This document shows, one piece after another, positions 46,669-61,368 of a stretch of DNA of 64,000 bases (position 1 is its first letter; the number at the start of each line of letters is the position of its first letter). Both the position numbers and the translations under genes were made by a program. The notes beneath the pieces are model-generated. The model was not told the origin of the DNA, ran no database searches, and saw only the letters and a list, made by a program, of their open reading frames with translations. The DNA is taken from the NCBI RefSeq assembly GCF_006385785.1, contig NZ_VFSH01000001.1, forward strand, positions 1 through 64,000. The letters run 5' to 3'. This stretch comes from Streptococcus shenyangsis (GTDB taxonomy: Bacteria; Bacillota; Bacilli; Lactobacillales; Streptococcaceae).

Positions 46669-47289
46669 CTAAAAGAAAATGAGCGTAGCAATGACCAATA
46701 CAAGATCTCGGAAAATATGACCATAAAAGGAAACTTCCTTCTTAACCGAATTTGGGACAAGATAGGCTGCAAAAAACAAACCCAGTCCAATATAAATCAG
46801 AAGAGAGACAATGGTCATTGGATTTCTTAAGAAGAGAAGTGTTGCTAAAATAGTCACCAACACTGTCTTTTTTCTATCTAGCATAACAAGCAAATCGCGC
46901 ATGTATTTTTTCAAGGGTAAAAAAATCAACAAATCTAGCCCAAATAGAAAGAAAAAGGATGGCAATAAAAAGTCAACTAATTCTTGCTGCAGCGTATTTT
47001 TGATGAACAAGTTATCTGACAGGACAAGAACAGCTCCTAACAAATTAATTAAGAGTAACATACTGTAAAAAAGCTTCACTGACTGCTTACTGGCTAGGAC
47101 ACTATGGACTTCTTGCTTACGGGTATAAAGATAATTTACTCCAGCACAGATTCCTGAAACGAAGACCATACTTCCGATGAAAAAAGCTGTACTTTGTTTA
47201 AAGAACAAGATACATTCCTTCCATAGGAAACAGCTACTCAAACTGATTTGAATTAAAGCTAACAAAAATAAGATTCTCATTGATTTCAT
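46669..47289 (-). CDS. Predicted polytopic membrane protein, unknown
   Basis: A 206-aa very hydrophobic protein with about six to seven TM segments and few charged residues, in the pattern MRILFLLALIQISLSSC ... STAFFIGSMVFVSGICAG ... LFYSMLLLINLLGAVLVL ... FLLPSFFFLFGLDLLIFLPL ... TILATLLFL ... SLLIYIGLGLFFAAYLV ... LVLVIATLIFF. I recognise no family. GGGGAGAG precedes the first ATG; a second in-frame ATG lies three codons on. It is flanked by a BOX and by a 230-bp gap before ndk. Confidence 0.7.
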   Translation of the reverse strand: MKSMRILFLLALIQISLSSCFLWKECILFFKQSTAFFIGSMVFVSGICAGVNYLYTRKQEVHSVLASKQSVKLFYSMLLLINLLGAVLVLSDNLFIKNTLQQELVDFLLPSFFFLFGLDLLIFLPLKKYMRDLLVMLDRKKTVLVTILATLLFLRNPMTIVSLLIYIGLGLFFAAYLVPNSVKKEVSFYGHIFRDLVLVIATLIFF

Positions 47290-47521
47290 CTTTTCTCTCC
47301 CCTCCTACCAATCATTATACTCGGAGAAAAGAGAGAACTGTTTCCAATCTTCTCAAATGTCTCTTTTAGACGCCAAACAAACACGAAAGGCTAAACTTGA
47401 AATCAAAAAAACGCACAATATCAAAGACTAAAAATTTGATATTATACGTCATATCTTAAAATAATTGACTATACTTTCTATTCAAATGAGCTTTTAACCA
47501 ATCTCTTTGGTCAATCAACTC

Positions 47522-47935
47522 TTAAAACCAAAGAGCAATTTCTCGCTTAGCTGACTCTTCTGAATCTGAACCATGTACAACATTTTGAATAGCTTGGTTT
47601 TCACCAGCCGCTTTTGCAAAATCACCTCGAATCGTTCCTGGTAAAGCTTCTTCTGGACGAGTCGCACCCATCATAGTCCGCCAAGTTTCGATTACTTTGG
47701 GACCTGAAATGACACCCACAAGAACTGGGCCTGAAGTCATGAATTCACGAATCGGTGGGTAAAAATTTTGACCAACCAAGTCCTGATAGTGCTGGTCAAT
47801 CAGCTCTTCTGAAATCTTTGTACGCAACTCCAATTTTTCGATTGTCAATCCACGTTGTTCAATGCGTTTCAACACTTCACCCACTAACCCTCTTTTTACA
47901 CCGTCTGGTTTAATGATAAAAAATGTTTGTTCCAT
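47522..47935 (-). CDS. ndk: Nucleoside-diphosphate kinase
   Basis: A 137-aa protein. The N-terminus [26 protein letters not shown] is typical, and the catalytic phospho-histidine is in [16 protein letters not shown] (about 116-131). It balances NTP/dNTP pools by transferring the gamma phosphate from ATP to other NDPs. The protein is slightly shorter than many bacterial Ndks. It lies 107 bp downstream of rpoC on the same strand, beyond the rpoC terminator, with its own GGAGACGG ribosome site. Confidence 0.96.
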   Translation of the reverse strand: MEQTFFIIKPDGVKRGLVGEVLKRIEQRGLTIEKLELRTKISEELIDQHYQDLVGQNFYPPIREFMTSGPVLVGVISGPKVIETWRTMMGATRPEEALPGTIRGDFAKAAGENQAIQNVVHGSDSEESAKREIALWF

Positions 47936-48004
47936 ACCCGTCTCCTTTGTCAGCTTCTTTCTTTTATTTTACCACATTTCATGGAAAAATGGAGAAAGTT
48001 TTCA

Positions 48005-48034
48005 GAAAAGAGAAAGAGAACCCTAAGGCTCTCT
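48005..48034 (-). terminator. Terminator of rpoB-rpoC
   Basis: Minus strand GAGAGCC-TTA-GGGTTCTC followed by TTTCTCTTTTC. Confidence 0.75.
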
Positions 48035-48042
48035 CATCTCTT

Positions 48043-51000
48043 TTATTCTACTGTTTCTTCCACAGTTTCAACGGCAGTATCCACAACTACTTCTGTTGTT
48101 TCTTCGTTTCCTTCTTCCTCTACTGGAGGGTTAAGGTATTCTTCTTCGTTGATAGCATGTGGTTCAAGGTTACGATAACGGGCCATACCAGTACCTGCTG
48201 GGATGATCTTACCGATGATAACATTTTCTTTAAGTCCAAGGAGATGGTCTTTCTTACCGCGGATAGCTGCGTCAGTAAGGACACGAGTTGTTTCCTGGAA
48301 GGAAGCCGCTGACAAGAAACTGTTGGTTTCAAGTGAGGCTTTGGTAATTCCCATAAGAACTGGGCGACCTGTCGCTGGAACTCCACCTGCGATAAGGACA
48401 TCTTTGTTGGCATCTGTAAAGTCATTGATATCCATGAGGGTACCCATGAGAAGATCTGTGTCACCTGGATCCATGACACGGACTTTACGGATCATTTGAC
48501 GAACCATTACCTCGATGTGTTTGTCACCGATTTCTACCCCTTGGCTACGGTAAACTTTTTGTACTTCACCAAGAAGATAAGTTTCAACTGACAAGACATC
48601 GCGAACTGCAAGGAGACGTTTCGGTTGGATAGAACCTTCTGTCAGAGCAGCACCACGCGCTACTTGGTCCCCAACTTCGACACGCATACGAGCTGTAAAT
48701 GGAACGACGTATTCACCTTCGCCAGTTTCACCCTTAACAAAGACTTTCTTAGTACGAGTTGAAGCGTCTTCTTCGATAGCGGTAACTTGTCCTTTAACCT
48801 CTGTGATAACCGCTTCCCCTTTAGGATTGCGGGCTTCAAAGATTTCTTGGACACGAGGAAGACCCTGAGTGATATCGGTATTTGAGGCAACCCCACCCGT
48901 GTGGAAGGTACGCATTGTAAGCTGTGTACCAGGTTCCCCGATAGATTGGGCAGCGATTGTACCAACTGCTTCACCAACTTCAACCGCATCACCAGTCGCC
49001 AAGTTGATACCATAACAGTGACGGCAGACTCCGTGACGAGTGTTACATGTAAATACAGAGCGGATAGTCACTTCTTCCACACCAGCATTAACAATTTCAC
49101 GCGCCTTGTCTTCTGTAATCAACTCATTTGGACCGATAATAACTGCACCAGTTTCTGGATGTTTAACAGTTTTCTTAGTGTAACGACCATTGAGACGCTC
49201 TTCGAGAGACTCAATCATCTCTTTTCCTTCTGCGATAGAACGGATCAAGAGACCACGGTCTGTTCCACAGTCATCCTCACGGATGATAACGTCTTGGGCA
49301 ACGTCAACCAAACGACGAGTCAAGTAACCTGAGTCGGCTGTCTTAAGGGCCGTATCAGTCATACCTTTACGGGCACCGTGAGTTGAGAAGAACATTTCCA
49401 ATACCGACAAACCTTCGCGGAAGTTTGAAAGGATTGGCAATTCCATGATACGTCCGTTCGGAGCCGCCATCAGACCACGCATACCGGCAAGCTGTGAGAA
49501 GTTTGAGATGTTACCACGGGCTCCAGAGTCCATCATCATAACGATTGGGTTCTTCGGATCTTGGTTGGCAATCAAGCGTTTCTCTAATTTTTCACGGGCA
49601 GCACGCCATTCAGCTGTAACGGCATTGTAACGCTCGTCGTCTGTGATCATACCACGACGGAATTGTTTAGTAATTTGTTCTACACGTTTATGTGATTCTT
49701 CAATGATTTCAGCCTTGTCATCAACGACTGGGATATCGGCAATACCCACTGTCAATCCTGCAAGAGTTGAGTGGTGGTAACCGAGGTTCTTCATACGGTC
49801 AAGTAGGGCAGAAGTTTCTGTCGTACGGAAACGTTTGAAGATTTCAGCGATGATATTTCCAAGGTTTTTCTTCTTGAATGGAGGGTTGAGTTCAAGATTG
49901 CTGATTGCTTCCTTGATATCTCCACCAAGTGGCAAGAAGTATTTAGCTGGAACGCCTTCTGTCAAGTTGGCATTGTTTGGTTCTTGCAAGTATGGTAGAC
50001 CCTCTGGCATGATATCGTTGAAGAGGATTTTACCAACTGTTGTAAGCAAGACCTTATGTTTTTGCTCTTCTGTCCAAGGCTTGTTGAGGCTGTCTGTTGC
50101 GATACCAACACGTGAGTGAAGGTGAACATAACCATTACGGTAAGCCATAACCGCTTCGTCACGGTCTTTGAAGACCATTCCTTCACCTTCACGACCAGCT
50201 TCTTCCATAGTCAAGTAGTAGTTACCCAAAACCATGTCCTGAGATGGAGTAACAACTGGTTTACCATCTTTCGGGTTCAAAATGTGCTCAGCAGCGAGCA
50301 TCAAGATACGAGCTTCTGCTTGGGCTTCTTCTGAAAGCGGTACGTGGATGGCCATTTGGTCCCCGTCAAAGTCGGCATTATAGGCTTCACAGACAAGCGG
50401 GTGCAAGCGAAGGGCCTTACCATCAATCAAGACTGGCTCGAAGGCTTGGATACCCAAACGGTGAAGGGTCGGTGCGCGGTTCAAAAGTACTGGATGTTCT
50501 TTAATCACTTCTTCAAGGATATCCCAGATACGCTCATCTCCACGTTCCACCAAGCGTTTAGCTGCTTTGACGTTTTGTACGATATCACGGGCAACGATTT
50601 CACGCATAACGAATGGTTTAAAGAGCTCAATCGCCATTTCACGTGGCACACCACATTGGTACATCTTAAGCGTTGGACCAACGGCGATAACGGAACGTCC
50701 TGAGAAGTCAACACGTTTACCGAGCAAGTTTTGACGGAAGCGTCCTTGTTTACCTTTAAGCATGTGGCTCAAAGATTTCAGTGGACGGCTACCTGGTCCT
50801 GTGATCGGACGACCACGACGACCATTGTCAATCAAAGCGTCAACCGCTTCTTGAAGCATACGCTTCTCATTTTGAACGATGATACCTGGTGCATTCAACT
50901 CAAGCAAACGAGCCAAACGGTTGTTACGGTTGATAACACGGCGGTAAAGGTCATTCAAGTCAGATGAGGCAAAACGGCCACCATCCAACTGCAACATTGG

Positions 51001-51720
51001 ACGAAGATCTGGTGGAATAACCGGAAGGATGTTGAGAATCATCCATTCAGGTTTGTTTCCAGACTTGTAAAAGGCATCCAAAACATCCAAACGACGGATT
51101 GCTTTGACACGTTTTTGTCCAGTCGCTGTTTTCAACTCTTCTTTGAGTTCAGCAATTTCTTTTTCAAGATCTACTTGTTTTAAAAGGTCTTGGATAGCTT
51201 CGGCACCCATCTTGGCAACGAATGATCCATAACCATATTCACGCAAGCGCTCACGGTATTCGCGCTCTGTCATGATAGACTTGTGCTCAAGTGGTGTATC
51301 CTTAGGATCAATCACCACATAAGCCGCAAAGTAGATCACTTCCTCAAGGGCACGAGGGCTCATATCAAGGGTCAAGCCCATACGGCTTGGAATCCCCTTG
51401 AAGTACCAGATGTGAGATACAGGAGCTTTCAACTCGATATGCCCCATACGCTCACGACGAACTTTCGTACGCGTTACTTCAACCCCACAGCGGTCACAAA
51501 CAATCCCTCTGTAACGAATGCGTTTGTACTTACCACAAGCACATTCCCAGTCTTTTGTAGGACCAAAGATAACTTCATCAAAGAGACCTTCACGTTCTGG
51601 TTTCAAGGTACGGTAATTGATTGTTTCAGGTTTTTTGACTTCTCCATAAGACCATGAACGGACTTTACTTGGAGAAGCTAGGGTGATTTGCATACTTTTA
51701 AAACGATTTACATCAACCAC
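48043..51720 (-). CDS. rpoC: RNA polymerase subunit beta'
   Basis: A 1225-aa catalytic subunit. It has the N-terminal zinc ribbon ([23 protein letters not shown], about 60-83), the active-site magnesium triad [14 protein letters not shown] (about 444-457), the bridge helix region [20 protein letters not shown] and a second zinc site ([15 protein letters not shown]). The start is GTG (MVDVNRF) after AAAGGGAAG; this is the usual streptococcal start. It forms the core enzyme with RpoB, 38 bp upstream, in one operon. Confidence 0.98.
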   Translation of the reverse strand: MVDVNRFKSMQITLASPSKVRSWSYGEVKKPETINYRTLKPEREGLFDEVIFGPTKDWECACGKYKRIRYRGIVCDRCGVEVTRTKVRRERMGHIELKAPVSHIWYFKGIPSRMGLTLDMSPRALEEVIYFAAYVVIDPKDTPLEHKSIMTEREYRERLREYGYGSFVAKMGAEAIQDLLKQVDLEKEIAELKEELKTATGQKRVKAIRRLDVLDAFYKSGNKPEWMILNILPVIPPDLRPMLQLDGGRFASSDLNDLYRRVINRNNRLARLLELNAPGIIVQNEKRMLQEAVDALIDNGRRGRPITGPGSRPLKSLSHMLKGKQGRFRQNLLGKRVDFSGRSVIAVGPTLKMYQCGVPREMAIELFKPFVMREIVARDIVQNVKAAKRLVERGDERIWDILEEVIKEHPVLLNRAPTLHRLGIQAFEPVLIDGKALRLHPLVCEAYNADFDGDQMAIHVPLSEEAQAEARILMLAAEHILNPKDGKPVVTPSQDMVLGNYYLTMEEAGREGEGMVFKDRDEAVMAYRNGYVHLHSRVGIATDSLNKPWTEEQKHKVLLTTVGKILFNDIMPEGLPYLQEPNNANLTEGVPAKYFLPLGGDIKEAISNLELNPPFKKKNLGNIIAEIFKRFRTTETSALLDRMKNLGYHHSTLAGLTVGIADIPVVDDKAEIIEESHKRVEQITKQFRRGMITDDERYNAVTAEWRAAREKLEKRLIANQDPKNPIVMMMDSGARGNISNFSQLAGMRGLMAAPNGRIMELPILSNFREGLSVLEMFFSTHGARKGMTDTALKTADSGYLTRRLVDVAQDVIIREDDCGTDRGLLIRSIAEGKEMIESLEERLNGRYTKKTVKHPETGAVIIGPNELITEDKAREIVNAGVEEVTIRSVFTCNTRHGVCRHCYGINLATGDAVEVGEAVGTIAAQSIGEPGTQLTMRTFHTGGVASNTDITQGLPRVQEIFEARNPKGEAVITEVKGQVTAIEEDASTRTKKVFVKGETGEGEYVVPFTARMRVEVGDQVARGAALTEGSIQPKRLLAVRDVLSVETYLLGEVQKVYRSQGVEIGDKHIEVMVRQMIRKVRVMDPGDTDLLMGTLMDINDFTDANKDVLIAGGVPATGRPVLMGITKASLETNSFLSAASFQETTRVLTDAAIRGKKDHLLGLKENVIIGKIIPAGTGMARYRNLEPHAINEEEYLNPPVEEEGNEETTEVVVDTAVETVEETVE

Positions 51721-51758
51721 TATTTCTTCCCTTTCTATTCTAAGTGAACTGCTTATTC

Positions 51759-55364
<3,606 letters not shown>

Positions 55365-55514
55365 GATGATTCTCCTTTATAAATAAGTTCCAAGCCTATC
55401 AATCAGACTTTTCTAATCGTCATATGGTTGTAAAACCCCTATCACCGTGTCCCTTTGATAATTTTTCAGAATCTTTAAGTCTTTGTTACAAATGCTCGAA
55501 ATCCTGAAAAAAAG

Positions 55515-55645
55515 CACAAAAAGAGCAGCTAAATCTGACTTTTTCAGAAGATTTAACTGCTGTGAGCCTTGTCTGGACAATATTTCAGACAAAACCTACG
55601 ACAAATGATTACTCACATTATACCCTATTTAGCTAGATTTTTCAA
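55515..55645 (-). promoter_or_regulatory. rpoB promoter and structured leader (Lacto-rpoB-like)
   Basis: The promoter is TTGAAA (55640-55645), 17 bp, TATAAT (55617-55622). In the leader, hairpin 1 is TTGTCTG / CAGACAA (55569-55592). Hairpin 2 has a 12-nt stem (GCAGTTAAATCT / AGATTTAGCTGC, 55524-55560) and is followed by TCTTTTTG, a terminator form inside the 5' UTR. Its position upstream of rpoB in a lactic acid bacterium fits the catalogued Lacto-rpoB RNA motif, though I cannot score it. It may let RNA polymerase adjust its own synthesis by attenuation. Confidence 0.7.
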
Positions 55646-55800
55646 GGGGATTGACGATTTTTTGACAAAATCTTTTCCTATACCTATTTTATAAAAAATA
55701 TAATAAATCTCTGTTTTGCTATTTTATAATAGGTTGTTTTTCTTGACTTTACCAAGCTTTTCTTTTAATATATATGTATAAATATATATGGAGGCCCATT

Positions 55801-57279
55801 ATGAATATTTTGCTTTCTGAAACAGAACAAAATCTGCTAGTGTTACTGGAAGAATTAACCAAACACCATGATTGGATAGAGCTCCCAGTCTTGGCTGAAA
55901 AGCTAAATTTTTCAACAGAAGAATTGCAAGAACACATTTTTAAGCTTGAGCAATTATTTCCAAACCTCCTTATTCAATCAACAAAAGAAGGTATTCAGTT
56001 GCAGTTTGAAGCCCGAAACTCCTTAGACCCTAGGATTGCTATCTTTGAACAATCTGAAGCCTACTCTTTTTTGAACCGTCTCTTTTTCAAAGAGGGACAA
56101 TCACTTGACCAAATAAGTCAGGAACTTATGATTGGCTGCGAACAAGTTCAGGAAATCATCCAGCATCTAAATACTAAACTCCCGCAACATTATGGCATCA
56201 GCATACAACTTTCCCCTTTAGTCATGAAGGGAATAGAAGAGAACATTCGCGCCTTTTATCTAGACTATTTTAGCCAAAGTTACAGTTTTCTTGATTGGCC
56301 CTTTCCGTCTATTTCTGAAGAATCACTCACTCACTTGATTCAGCTATTTCTGAATGCCCAACAAGTTTCACTCACCCTCAGCAGTCTACGGCAAATCAAA
56401 TATATCCTAGCTATCAATCTAGAGCGGTTTAATATGAATCATTTGATTGAAAATCCTACTCCCCTTTTAACCAGTCACTACAGCTCTCTCATGCAAATTC
56501 CGCAGTTTGAACAGGATATCAAAAAGCTGGCTAAAAAACTCCATTTTGAACCTACAAAGAAAACACTGGAACAGCTATTTTCAAACCCAATCAAATCTTT
56601 TCAAAGCACAAACAATCCTAACAATGGAGCACTGGGTGATATTCAACATATCCAAAAATCCTACCGTTTATTAAGCCAAATCCTAGAAGAACTGGCCAAA
56701 GAATTTCACCTACAGATTGAAAATCGCGAGGAATTGATTTGGCTCCTCCACTACACTGCCCAATCTGATTTCTTCCATTTACTCAGTAACCAGTCTCTCG
56801 ACAGACAGAAATCCCAAATTTTAAGCAGTTATCAAGTAGAATTTCCAAAACTATTTGAAGTAAGTCAACACAAATTCCAATCTTACCTGACTGAAATGGG
56901 GCTAGAAAATCACCCAAGTAAGCTACAAGAACTAGTTTATGCCTTTTCTATCCAAGGGCAACGAATTTTAGTCCAATTACTTCAAAAACTTCCCAAAATA
57001 CGTGTTTTAGTCATTAGTCATCTGGATAGTCATCACGCACAAAACCTTATCGACACCCTTGCTCACTACGGCAATAATCTCTATCTCTTTGATTCTTGGG
57101 AAGAATCTACGATTTCTTTCTCAATTCTCAATCAAATTCCGCACGATATTGTTATCACCACCTTCCCTGTTTCCAATTGTCCGAAACCTATTATTTGTAG
57201 TCGAAATCTTTCTACTGCAGAACTATTTCACCACCTCCACCTTTTGGGTTCACAAATTCACAAAGAAAGACTAGCTTAG
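55801..57279 (+). CDS. Mga-family transcriptional regulator
   Basis: A 492-aa protein with Mga layout. An N-terminal HTH (DWIELPVLAEKLNFSTEELQEHIFKLEQLFP, about 23-53) is followed by a second helical Mga HTH region (GQSLDQISQELMIGCEQVQEIIQHLNTKL), central PRD-like domains, and a C-terminal EIIB-like fold (IRVLVISHLDSHHAQNLIDTLAHYG). The style matches MgrA-like stand-alone virulence regulators. The frame extends nine codons, but GGAGG precedes the ATG at 55801. It reads toward the pullulanase gene, its likely target, and ends in its own terminator. Confidence 0.85.
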   Translation: MNILLSETEQNLLVLLEELTKHHDWIELPVLAEKLNFSTEELQEHIFKLEQLFPNLLIQSTKEGIQLQFEARNSLDPRIAIFEQSEAYSFLNRLFFKEGQSLDQISQELMIGCEQVQEIIQHLNTKLPQHYGISIQLSPLVMKGIEENIRAFYLDYFSQSYSFLDWPFPSISEESLTHLIQLFLNAQQVSLTLSSLRQIKYILAINLERFNMNHLIENPTPLLTSHYSSLMQIPQFEQDIKKLAKKLHFEPTKKTLEQLFSNPIKSFQSTNNPNNGALGDIQHIQKSYRLLSQILEELAKEFHLQIENREELIWLLHYTAQSDFFHLLSNQSLDRQKSQILSSYQVEFPKLFEVSQHKFQSYLTEMGLENHPSKLQELVYAFSIQGQRILVQLLQKLPKIRVLVISHLDSHHAQNLIDTLAHYGNNLYLFDSWEESTISFSILNQIPHDIVITTFPVSNCPKPIICSRNLSTAELFHHLHLLGSQIHKERLA

Positions 57280-57280
57280 T

Positions 57281-57310
57281 CGTAACAGAAAACCTGTTGC
57301 GATTTTTCTT
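57281..57310 (+). terminator. Terminator of the Mga-like gene
   Basis: CGTAACAG-AAAAC-CTGTTGCG stem followed by ATTTTTCTTTT. Confidence 0.8.
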
Positions 57311-57323
57311 TTGTTTTAATTTT

Positions 57324-57362
57324 AAGAAAACGCTTGCATATTGTTTTACTACATGCTATACT
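57324..57362 (+). promoter_or_regulatory. spuA promoter with cre (CcpA) site
   Basis: TTGCAT (57334-57339), 17 bp, TATACT (57357-57362). AAGAAAACGCTTGCA (57324-57338) matches the cre consensus except at the second position and covers the -35, so catabolite repression of the pullulanase is expected. Confidence 0.75.
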
Positions 57363-57393
57363 GATATAGAAATTTATTGATTGGAGAATCATT

Positions 57394-60300
57394 ATGAGAA
57401 AAACACCATCTCACACTGAGAAAAAAATGGTCTACAGCATCCGTTCCCTCAAAAATGGAACTGGCTCTGTCCTTATCGGCGCAAGCTTTGTCTTACTTGC
57501 CATGGCTACACCAACTATCTCAGCCAACGAAACCACAACAGCTAGTGCTGAAGCGACCAACACTATTACTCAACCTCTTACTGATACAGCAGACATCGCT
57601 GGAAAGAACGAAAGCGATTTTTCTTCATCTAACAGTGCAAACGCTTCCCTAGAGAAAAAAGAAGAAAAACCTGCAACAGAGGCAACCACTCCTGCTGCAA
57701 CTCCCGCCGATTCAGCACCACAAACTGGGCAAGATCGTTCAAATGAGCCAACTACTTCTACGAGTCCAGTAGCAACTGAAACTAAGGCAGAAGAGCCAAT
57801 CGAAGACAATTACTTCCGTATCCACGTCAAAAAACTTCCTGAAGAAAACAAGGATAGTCAAGGACTATGGACTTGGGATGATGTTGAAAAACCTTCTGAA
57901 AACTGGCCTAACGGAGCCTTGTCCTTTAAGGATGCCAAAAAAGATAACTACGGCTACTACCTAGATGTCAAATTAAAGGGAGAACAAGCCAAAAAAATTA
58001 GCTTCCTCATCAATAATACAGCTGGAAAAAATCTAACCGGCGATAAATCGGTAGAAAAACTGGCACCAAAGATGAATGAGGCTTGGTTGGACCAAGATCA
58101 CAAGGTTTTCTCTTACGAGCCACAACCTGCAGGAACTATTCGCGTCAACTACTACCGTACAGATGGCAACTATGACAAGAAATCTCTCTGGTACTGGGGA
58201 GATGTGAAAAATCCAAGTAGTGGTGAATGGCCTAACGGAACAGACTTTACGGCTACAGGCAAATATGGTCGCTATATCGATATTCCACTCAAGGATGCAG
58301 CTAAAGATCTTGGATTTTTATTACTAGACAGAAAGAAACAAGGAGACGATGTGAAAATCCGTAAAGAAGATTATAAATTCACAGATTTGAAAAATCATAG
58401 CCAAATTTTCCTAAAAGATGATGACGAAACCATCTACACCAACCCCTACTATGTGCACGATATCCGCATGACAGGAGCTCAACACGTAAGAACTTCTAGC
58501 ATTGAAAGTAGTTTTTCAACACTTGTCGGTGCTAAAAAAGAAGATATCCTCAAACACTCCAACATCACTAATCATCTAGGAAACAAAGTAACTATCACTG
58601 ATGTTACAATCGATGAGGCTGGTAAGAAAGTGACCTACAGCGGAGATTTCTCTGACACAAAACATCCTTATACCGTTAGCTACAACTCTGACAAATTCAC
58701 TACCAAAACAAGCTGGCGCCTGAAAGATGAGACTTACAGCTATGATGGTAAACTTGGAGCTGAACTCAAAGAAGAAGGAAAACAGGTTGATTTAACTCTC
58801 TGGTCACCAAGTGCTGATAAGGTTTCTGTTGTTATCTACGACAAGAATGACCCTGAAAAAGTAGTTGGAACTGTCGCTCTTGAAAAAGGGGAAAGAGGAA
58901 CTTGGAAACAAACTCTAGATAGCACAAACAAACTAGGCATCACAGATTTCACTGGCTACTATTATCAATACCAAATCGAGCGTCAAGGTAAAACTGTTCT
59001 TGCACTCGATCCTTACGCTAAATCCCTCGCTGCTTGGAATAGTGACGATGCTAAGATTGACGATGCCCATAAAGTGGCTAAAGCTGCCTTTGTAGATCCA
59101 GCTAAACTAGGACCTCAAGACTTGACTTATGGTAAGATTCGCAACTTCAAATCGCGCGAAGATGCTGTCATCTATGAAGCTCATGTGCGTGATTTCACTT
59201 CAGATCCTGCCATCGCAAAAGATTTGACTAAGCCATTTGGTACTTTTGAAGCCTTTATCGAAAAACTAGACTACCTCAAAAATTTGGGTGTAACCCACAT
59301 CCAGCTCCTTCCAGTCTTGTCTTACTACTTTGTCAATGAGTTGAAGAACCACGAACGCTTATCTGACTATGCTTCAAGCAACAGCAACTACAACTGGGGA
59401 TATGACCCTCAAAACTACTTCTCCTTGACTGGTATGTACTCAAGCGATCCTAAGAATCCAGAAAAACGAATCGCAGAATTCAAAAACCTCATCAACGAAA
59501 TCCACAAACGTGGCATGGGAGCCATCCTGGACGTAGTGTATAACCATACAGCCAAAGTCGATATCTTTGAAGATTTGGAACCAAACTACTATCACTTTAT
59601 GGATGCCGATGGAACACCTCGAACTAGCTTTGGTGGTGGACGTTTGGGGACAACTCACCACATGACCAAACGCCTCCTAGTTGATTCTATCAAATATCTA
59701 GTTGATACCTACAAAGTGGATGGATTCCGCTTCGATATGATGGGAGACCATGACGCCGCTTCTATCGAAGAAGCTTACAAGGCTGCACGCGCCCTCAATC
59801 CAAACCTCATCATGCTAGGTGAAGGTTGGAGAACCTATGCTGGTGATGAAAATATGCCTACTAAAGCTGCTGACCAAGATTGGATGAAACATACCGATAC
59901 TGTCGCTGTCTTCTCAGACGACATCCGTAACAACCTCAAGTCTGGTTATCCAAACGAAGGTCAACCTGCCTTTATCACAGGTGGCAAACGTGATATCAAT
60001 ACTATCTTCAAAAATCTCATTGCTCAACCAACCAACTTTGAAGCTGACAGCCCTGGAGATGTCATCCAATACATCGCAGCCCATGATAACTTGACCCTCT
60101 TTGACATCATCGCCCAATCTATCAAAAAAGACCCAAGCAAGGCTGAGAACTATGCTGAAATCCACCGTCGTTTGCGACTTGGAAATCTCATGGTCTTAAC
60201 AGCTCAAGGAACTCCATTTATCCACTCTGGTCAGGAATATGGTCGCACCAAACAATTCCGTGACCCAGCCTACAAGACTCCAGTAGCAGAGGACAAACAA

Positions 60301-61269
60301 CCAAACAAATCTCACTTGTTGCGTGATAAGGACGGCAATCCATTTGACTATCCTTACTTCATCCATGACTCTTACGATTCTAGCGATGCTGTCAACAAGT
60401 TTGACTGGACTAAGGCTACAGATAGAAAAGCATATCCTGAAAATGTCAAGAGTCGTGACTATATGAAAGGGTTGATTGCCCTTCGTCAATCTACAGATGC
60501 CTTCCGACTTAAGAGTCTTAAAGATATCAAGGACCGTGTCCACCTCATCACTGTCCCAGGCCAAAATGGTGTGGCAAAAGAGGATGTAGTGATTGGCTAC
60601 CAAATCACTGCTCCAAACGGAGATATCTACGCAGTCTTTGTCAATGCGGACGAAAAAGCTCGTGAATTTAATTTGGGAACTGCCTTCGCCCACCTCAGAA
60701 ATGCTGAAGTTTTAGCAGATGAAAACCAAGCAGGACCAGTTGGAATTGCCAACCCGAAAGGACTTGAATGGACTGAAAAAGGCTTGAAATTAAATGCCCT
60801 TACAGCTACTGTTCTTAGAGTCGCTCAAGGCGGTGCCAGCGTTGCCCCAGCTGTGGAAGAAAAACCAGAATTTGACCTTTCTAGCTTAAAACAAGAACAC
60901 GGTCAAAATAACGGCCAAGACAATATGTCAAACCGAGTAGACAAACCGGAACAGCAAACTCCAGCTCCACAAACTAAACCTGATTCTGCAAAACCGGATG
61001 CAAAAGTAGCTAATGTGGAAAATAAACCTAGCCAAGCTACAGCTGATTCACAAGCTGAACAAGAAGCACAAGCATCATCTGTAAGTGAAGCTATTCAAAA
61101 CGAAGCTGTAGAAAACTCTAGCAAGGAAAATATACCTGCAACCCCAGCTAAACAAGCTGAACTTCCAAATACAGGAACCAAAAACGATCACAAACTCCTG
61201 TTGACAGGAATCAGCCTCCTTGCCCTTCTAGGTCTCGGGTTCTTGCTCAAAAACAAAAAAGAGAACTAA
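57394..61269 (+). CDS. spuA: Cell-wall-anchored pullulanase SpuA
   Basis: A 1291-aa surface protein. It has a YSIRK-like signal peptide (VYSIRSLKNGTGSVLIGASFVLLA, about 13-36), a Ser/Thr/Glu-rich linker, and two tandem CBM41 glycogen/starch-binding modules (about 138-230 and 247-345, each with a WxWxD/G-type aromatic pattern). An N-terminal beta domain precedes a GH13 pullulanase core with YNWGYDP, DVVYNHT, GFRFDMMGDHD (nucleophile Asp), GEGWR (acid Glu) and AAHDN. The repeat-poor Gln/Pro/Ala linker ends in LPNTG, a TM segment and KNKKEN. It debranches alpha-1,6-glucans including host glycogen. Confidence 0.97.
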   Translation: MRKTPSHTEKKMVYSIRSLKNGTGSVLIGASFVLLAMATPTISANETTTASAEATNTITQPLTDTADIAGKNESDFSSSNSANASLEKKEEKPATEATTPAATPADSAPQTGQDRSNEPTTSTSPVATETKAEEPIEDNYFRIHVKKLPEENKDSQGLWTWDDVEKPSENWPNGALSFKDAKKDNYGYYLDVKLKGEQAKKISFLINNTAGKNLTGDKSVEKLAPKMNEAWLDQDHKVFSYEPQPAGTIRVNYYRTDGNYDKKSLWYWGDVKNPSSGEWPNGTDFTATGKYGRYIDIPLKDAAKDLGFLLLDRKKQGDDVKIRKEDYKFTDLKNHSQIFLKDDDETIYTNPYYVHDIRMTGAQHVRTSSIESSFSTLVGAKKEDILKHSNITNHLGNKVTITDVTIDEAGKKVTYSGDFSDTKHPYTVSYNSDKFTTKTSWRLKDETYSYDGKLGAELKEEGKQVDLTLWSPSADKVSVVIYDKNDPEKVVGTVALEKGERGTWKQTLDSTNKLGITDFTGYYYQYQIERQGKTVLALDPYAKSLAAWNSDDAKIDDAHKVAKAAFVDPAKLGPQDLTYGKIRNFKSREDAVIYEAHVRDFTSDPAIAKDLTKPFGTFEAFIEKLDYLKNLGVTHIQLLPVLSYYFVNELKNHERLSDYASSNSNYNWGYDPQNYFSLTGMYSSDPKNPEKRIAEFKNLINEIHKRGMGAILDVVYNHTAKVDIFEDLEPNYYHFMDADGTPRTSFGGGRLGTTHHMTKRLLVDSIKYLVDTYKVDGFRFDMMGDHDAASIEEAYKAARALNPNLIMLGEGWRTYAGDENMPTKAADQDWMKHTDTVAVFSDDIRNNLKSGYPNEGQPAFITGGKRDINTIFKNLIAQPTNFEADSPGDVIQYIAAHDNLTLFDIIAQSIKKDPSKAENYAEIHRRLRLGNLMVLTAQGTPFIHSGQEYGRTKQFRDPAYKTPVAEDKQPNKSHLLRDKDGNPFDYPYFIHDSYDSSDAVNKFDWTKATDRKAYPENVKSRDYMKGLIALRQSTDAFRLKSLKDIKDRVHLITVPGQNGVAKEDVVIGYQITAPNGDIYAVFVNADEKAREFNLGTAFAHLRNAEVLADENQAGPVGIANPKGLEWTEKGLKLNALTATVLRVAQGGASVAPAVEEKPEFDLSSLKQEHGQNNGQDNMSNRVDKPEQQTPAPQTKPDSAKPDAKVANVENKPSQATADSQAEQEAQASSVSEAIQNEAVENSSKENIPATPAKQAELPNTGTKNDHKLLLTGISLLALLGLGFLLKNKKEN

Positions 61270-61284
61270 ACTAGCCCTCCTATA

Positions 61285-61326
61285 GAAAAATCCCCCAAGC
61301 ATTAAGTCTAGGGGGATTATTTTTTG
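61285..61326 (+). terminator. Bidirectional terminator between spuA and the oxidoreductase gene
   Basis: AATCCCCC / GGGGGATT stem with a 14-nt loop, followed by ATTTTTTG on the plus strand and by TTTTTC on the minus strand; it serves both converging genes. Confidence 0.85.
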
Positions 61327-61368
61327 TACAATATTTGTGGTTATAATACATTTGATTAGTATTTTTTA

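Noticed and set aside
60196-60693. 165-codon frame antisense to the pullulanase core
   Set aside because: It overlaps the catalytic domain of spuA and has no start signal.
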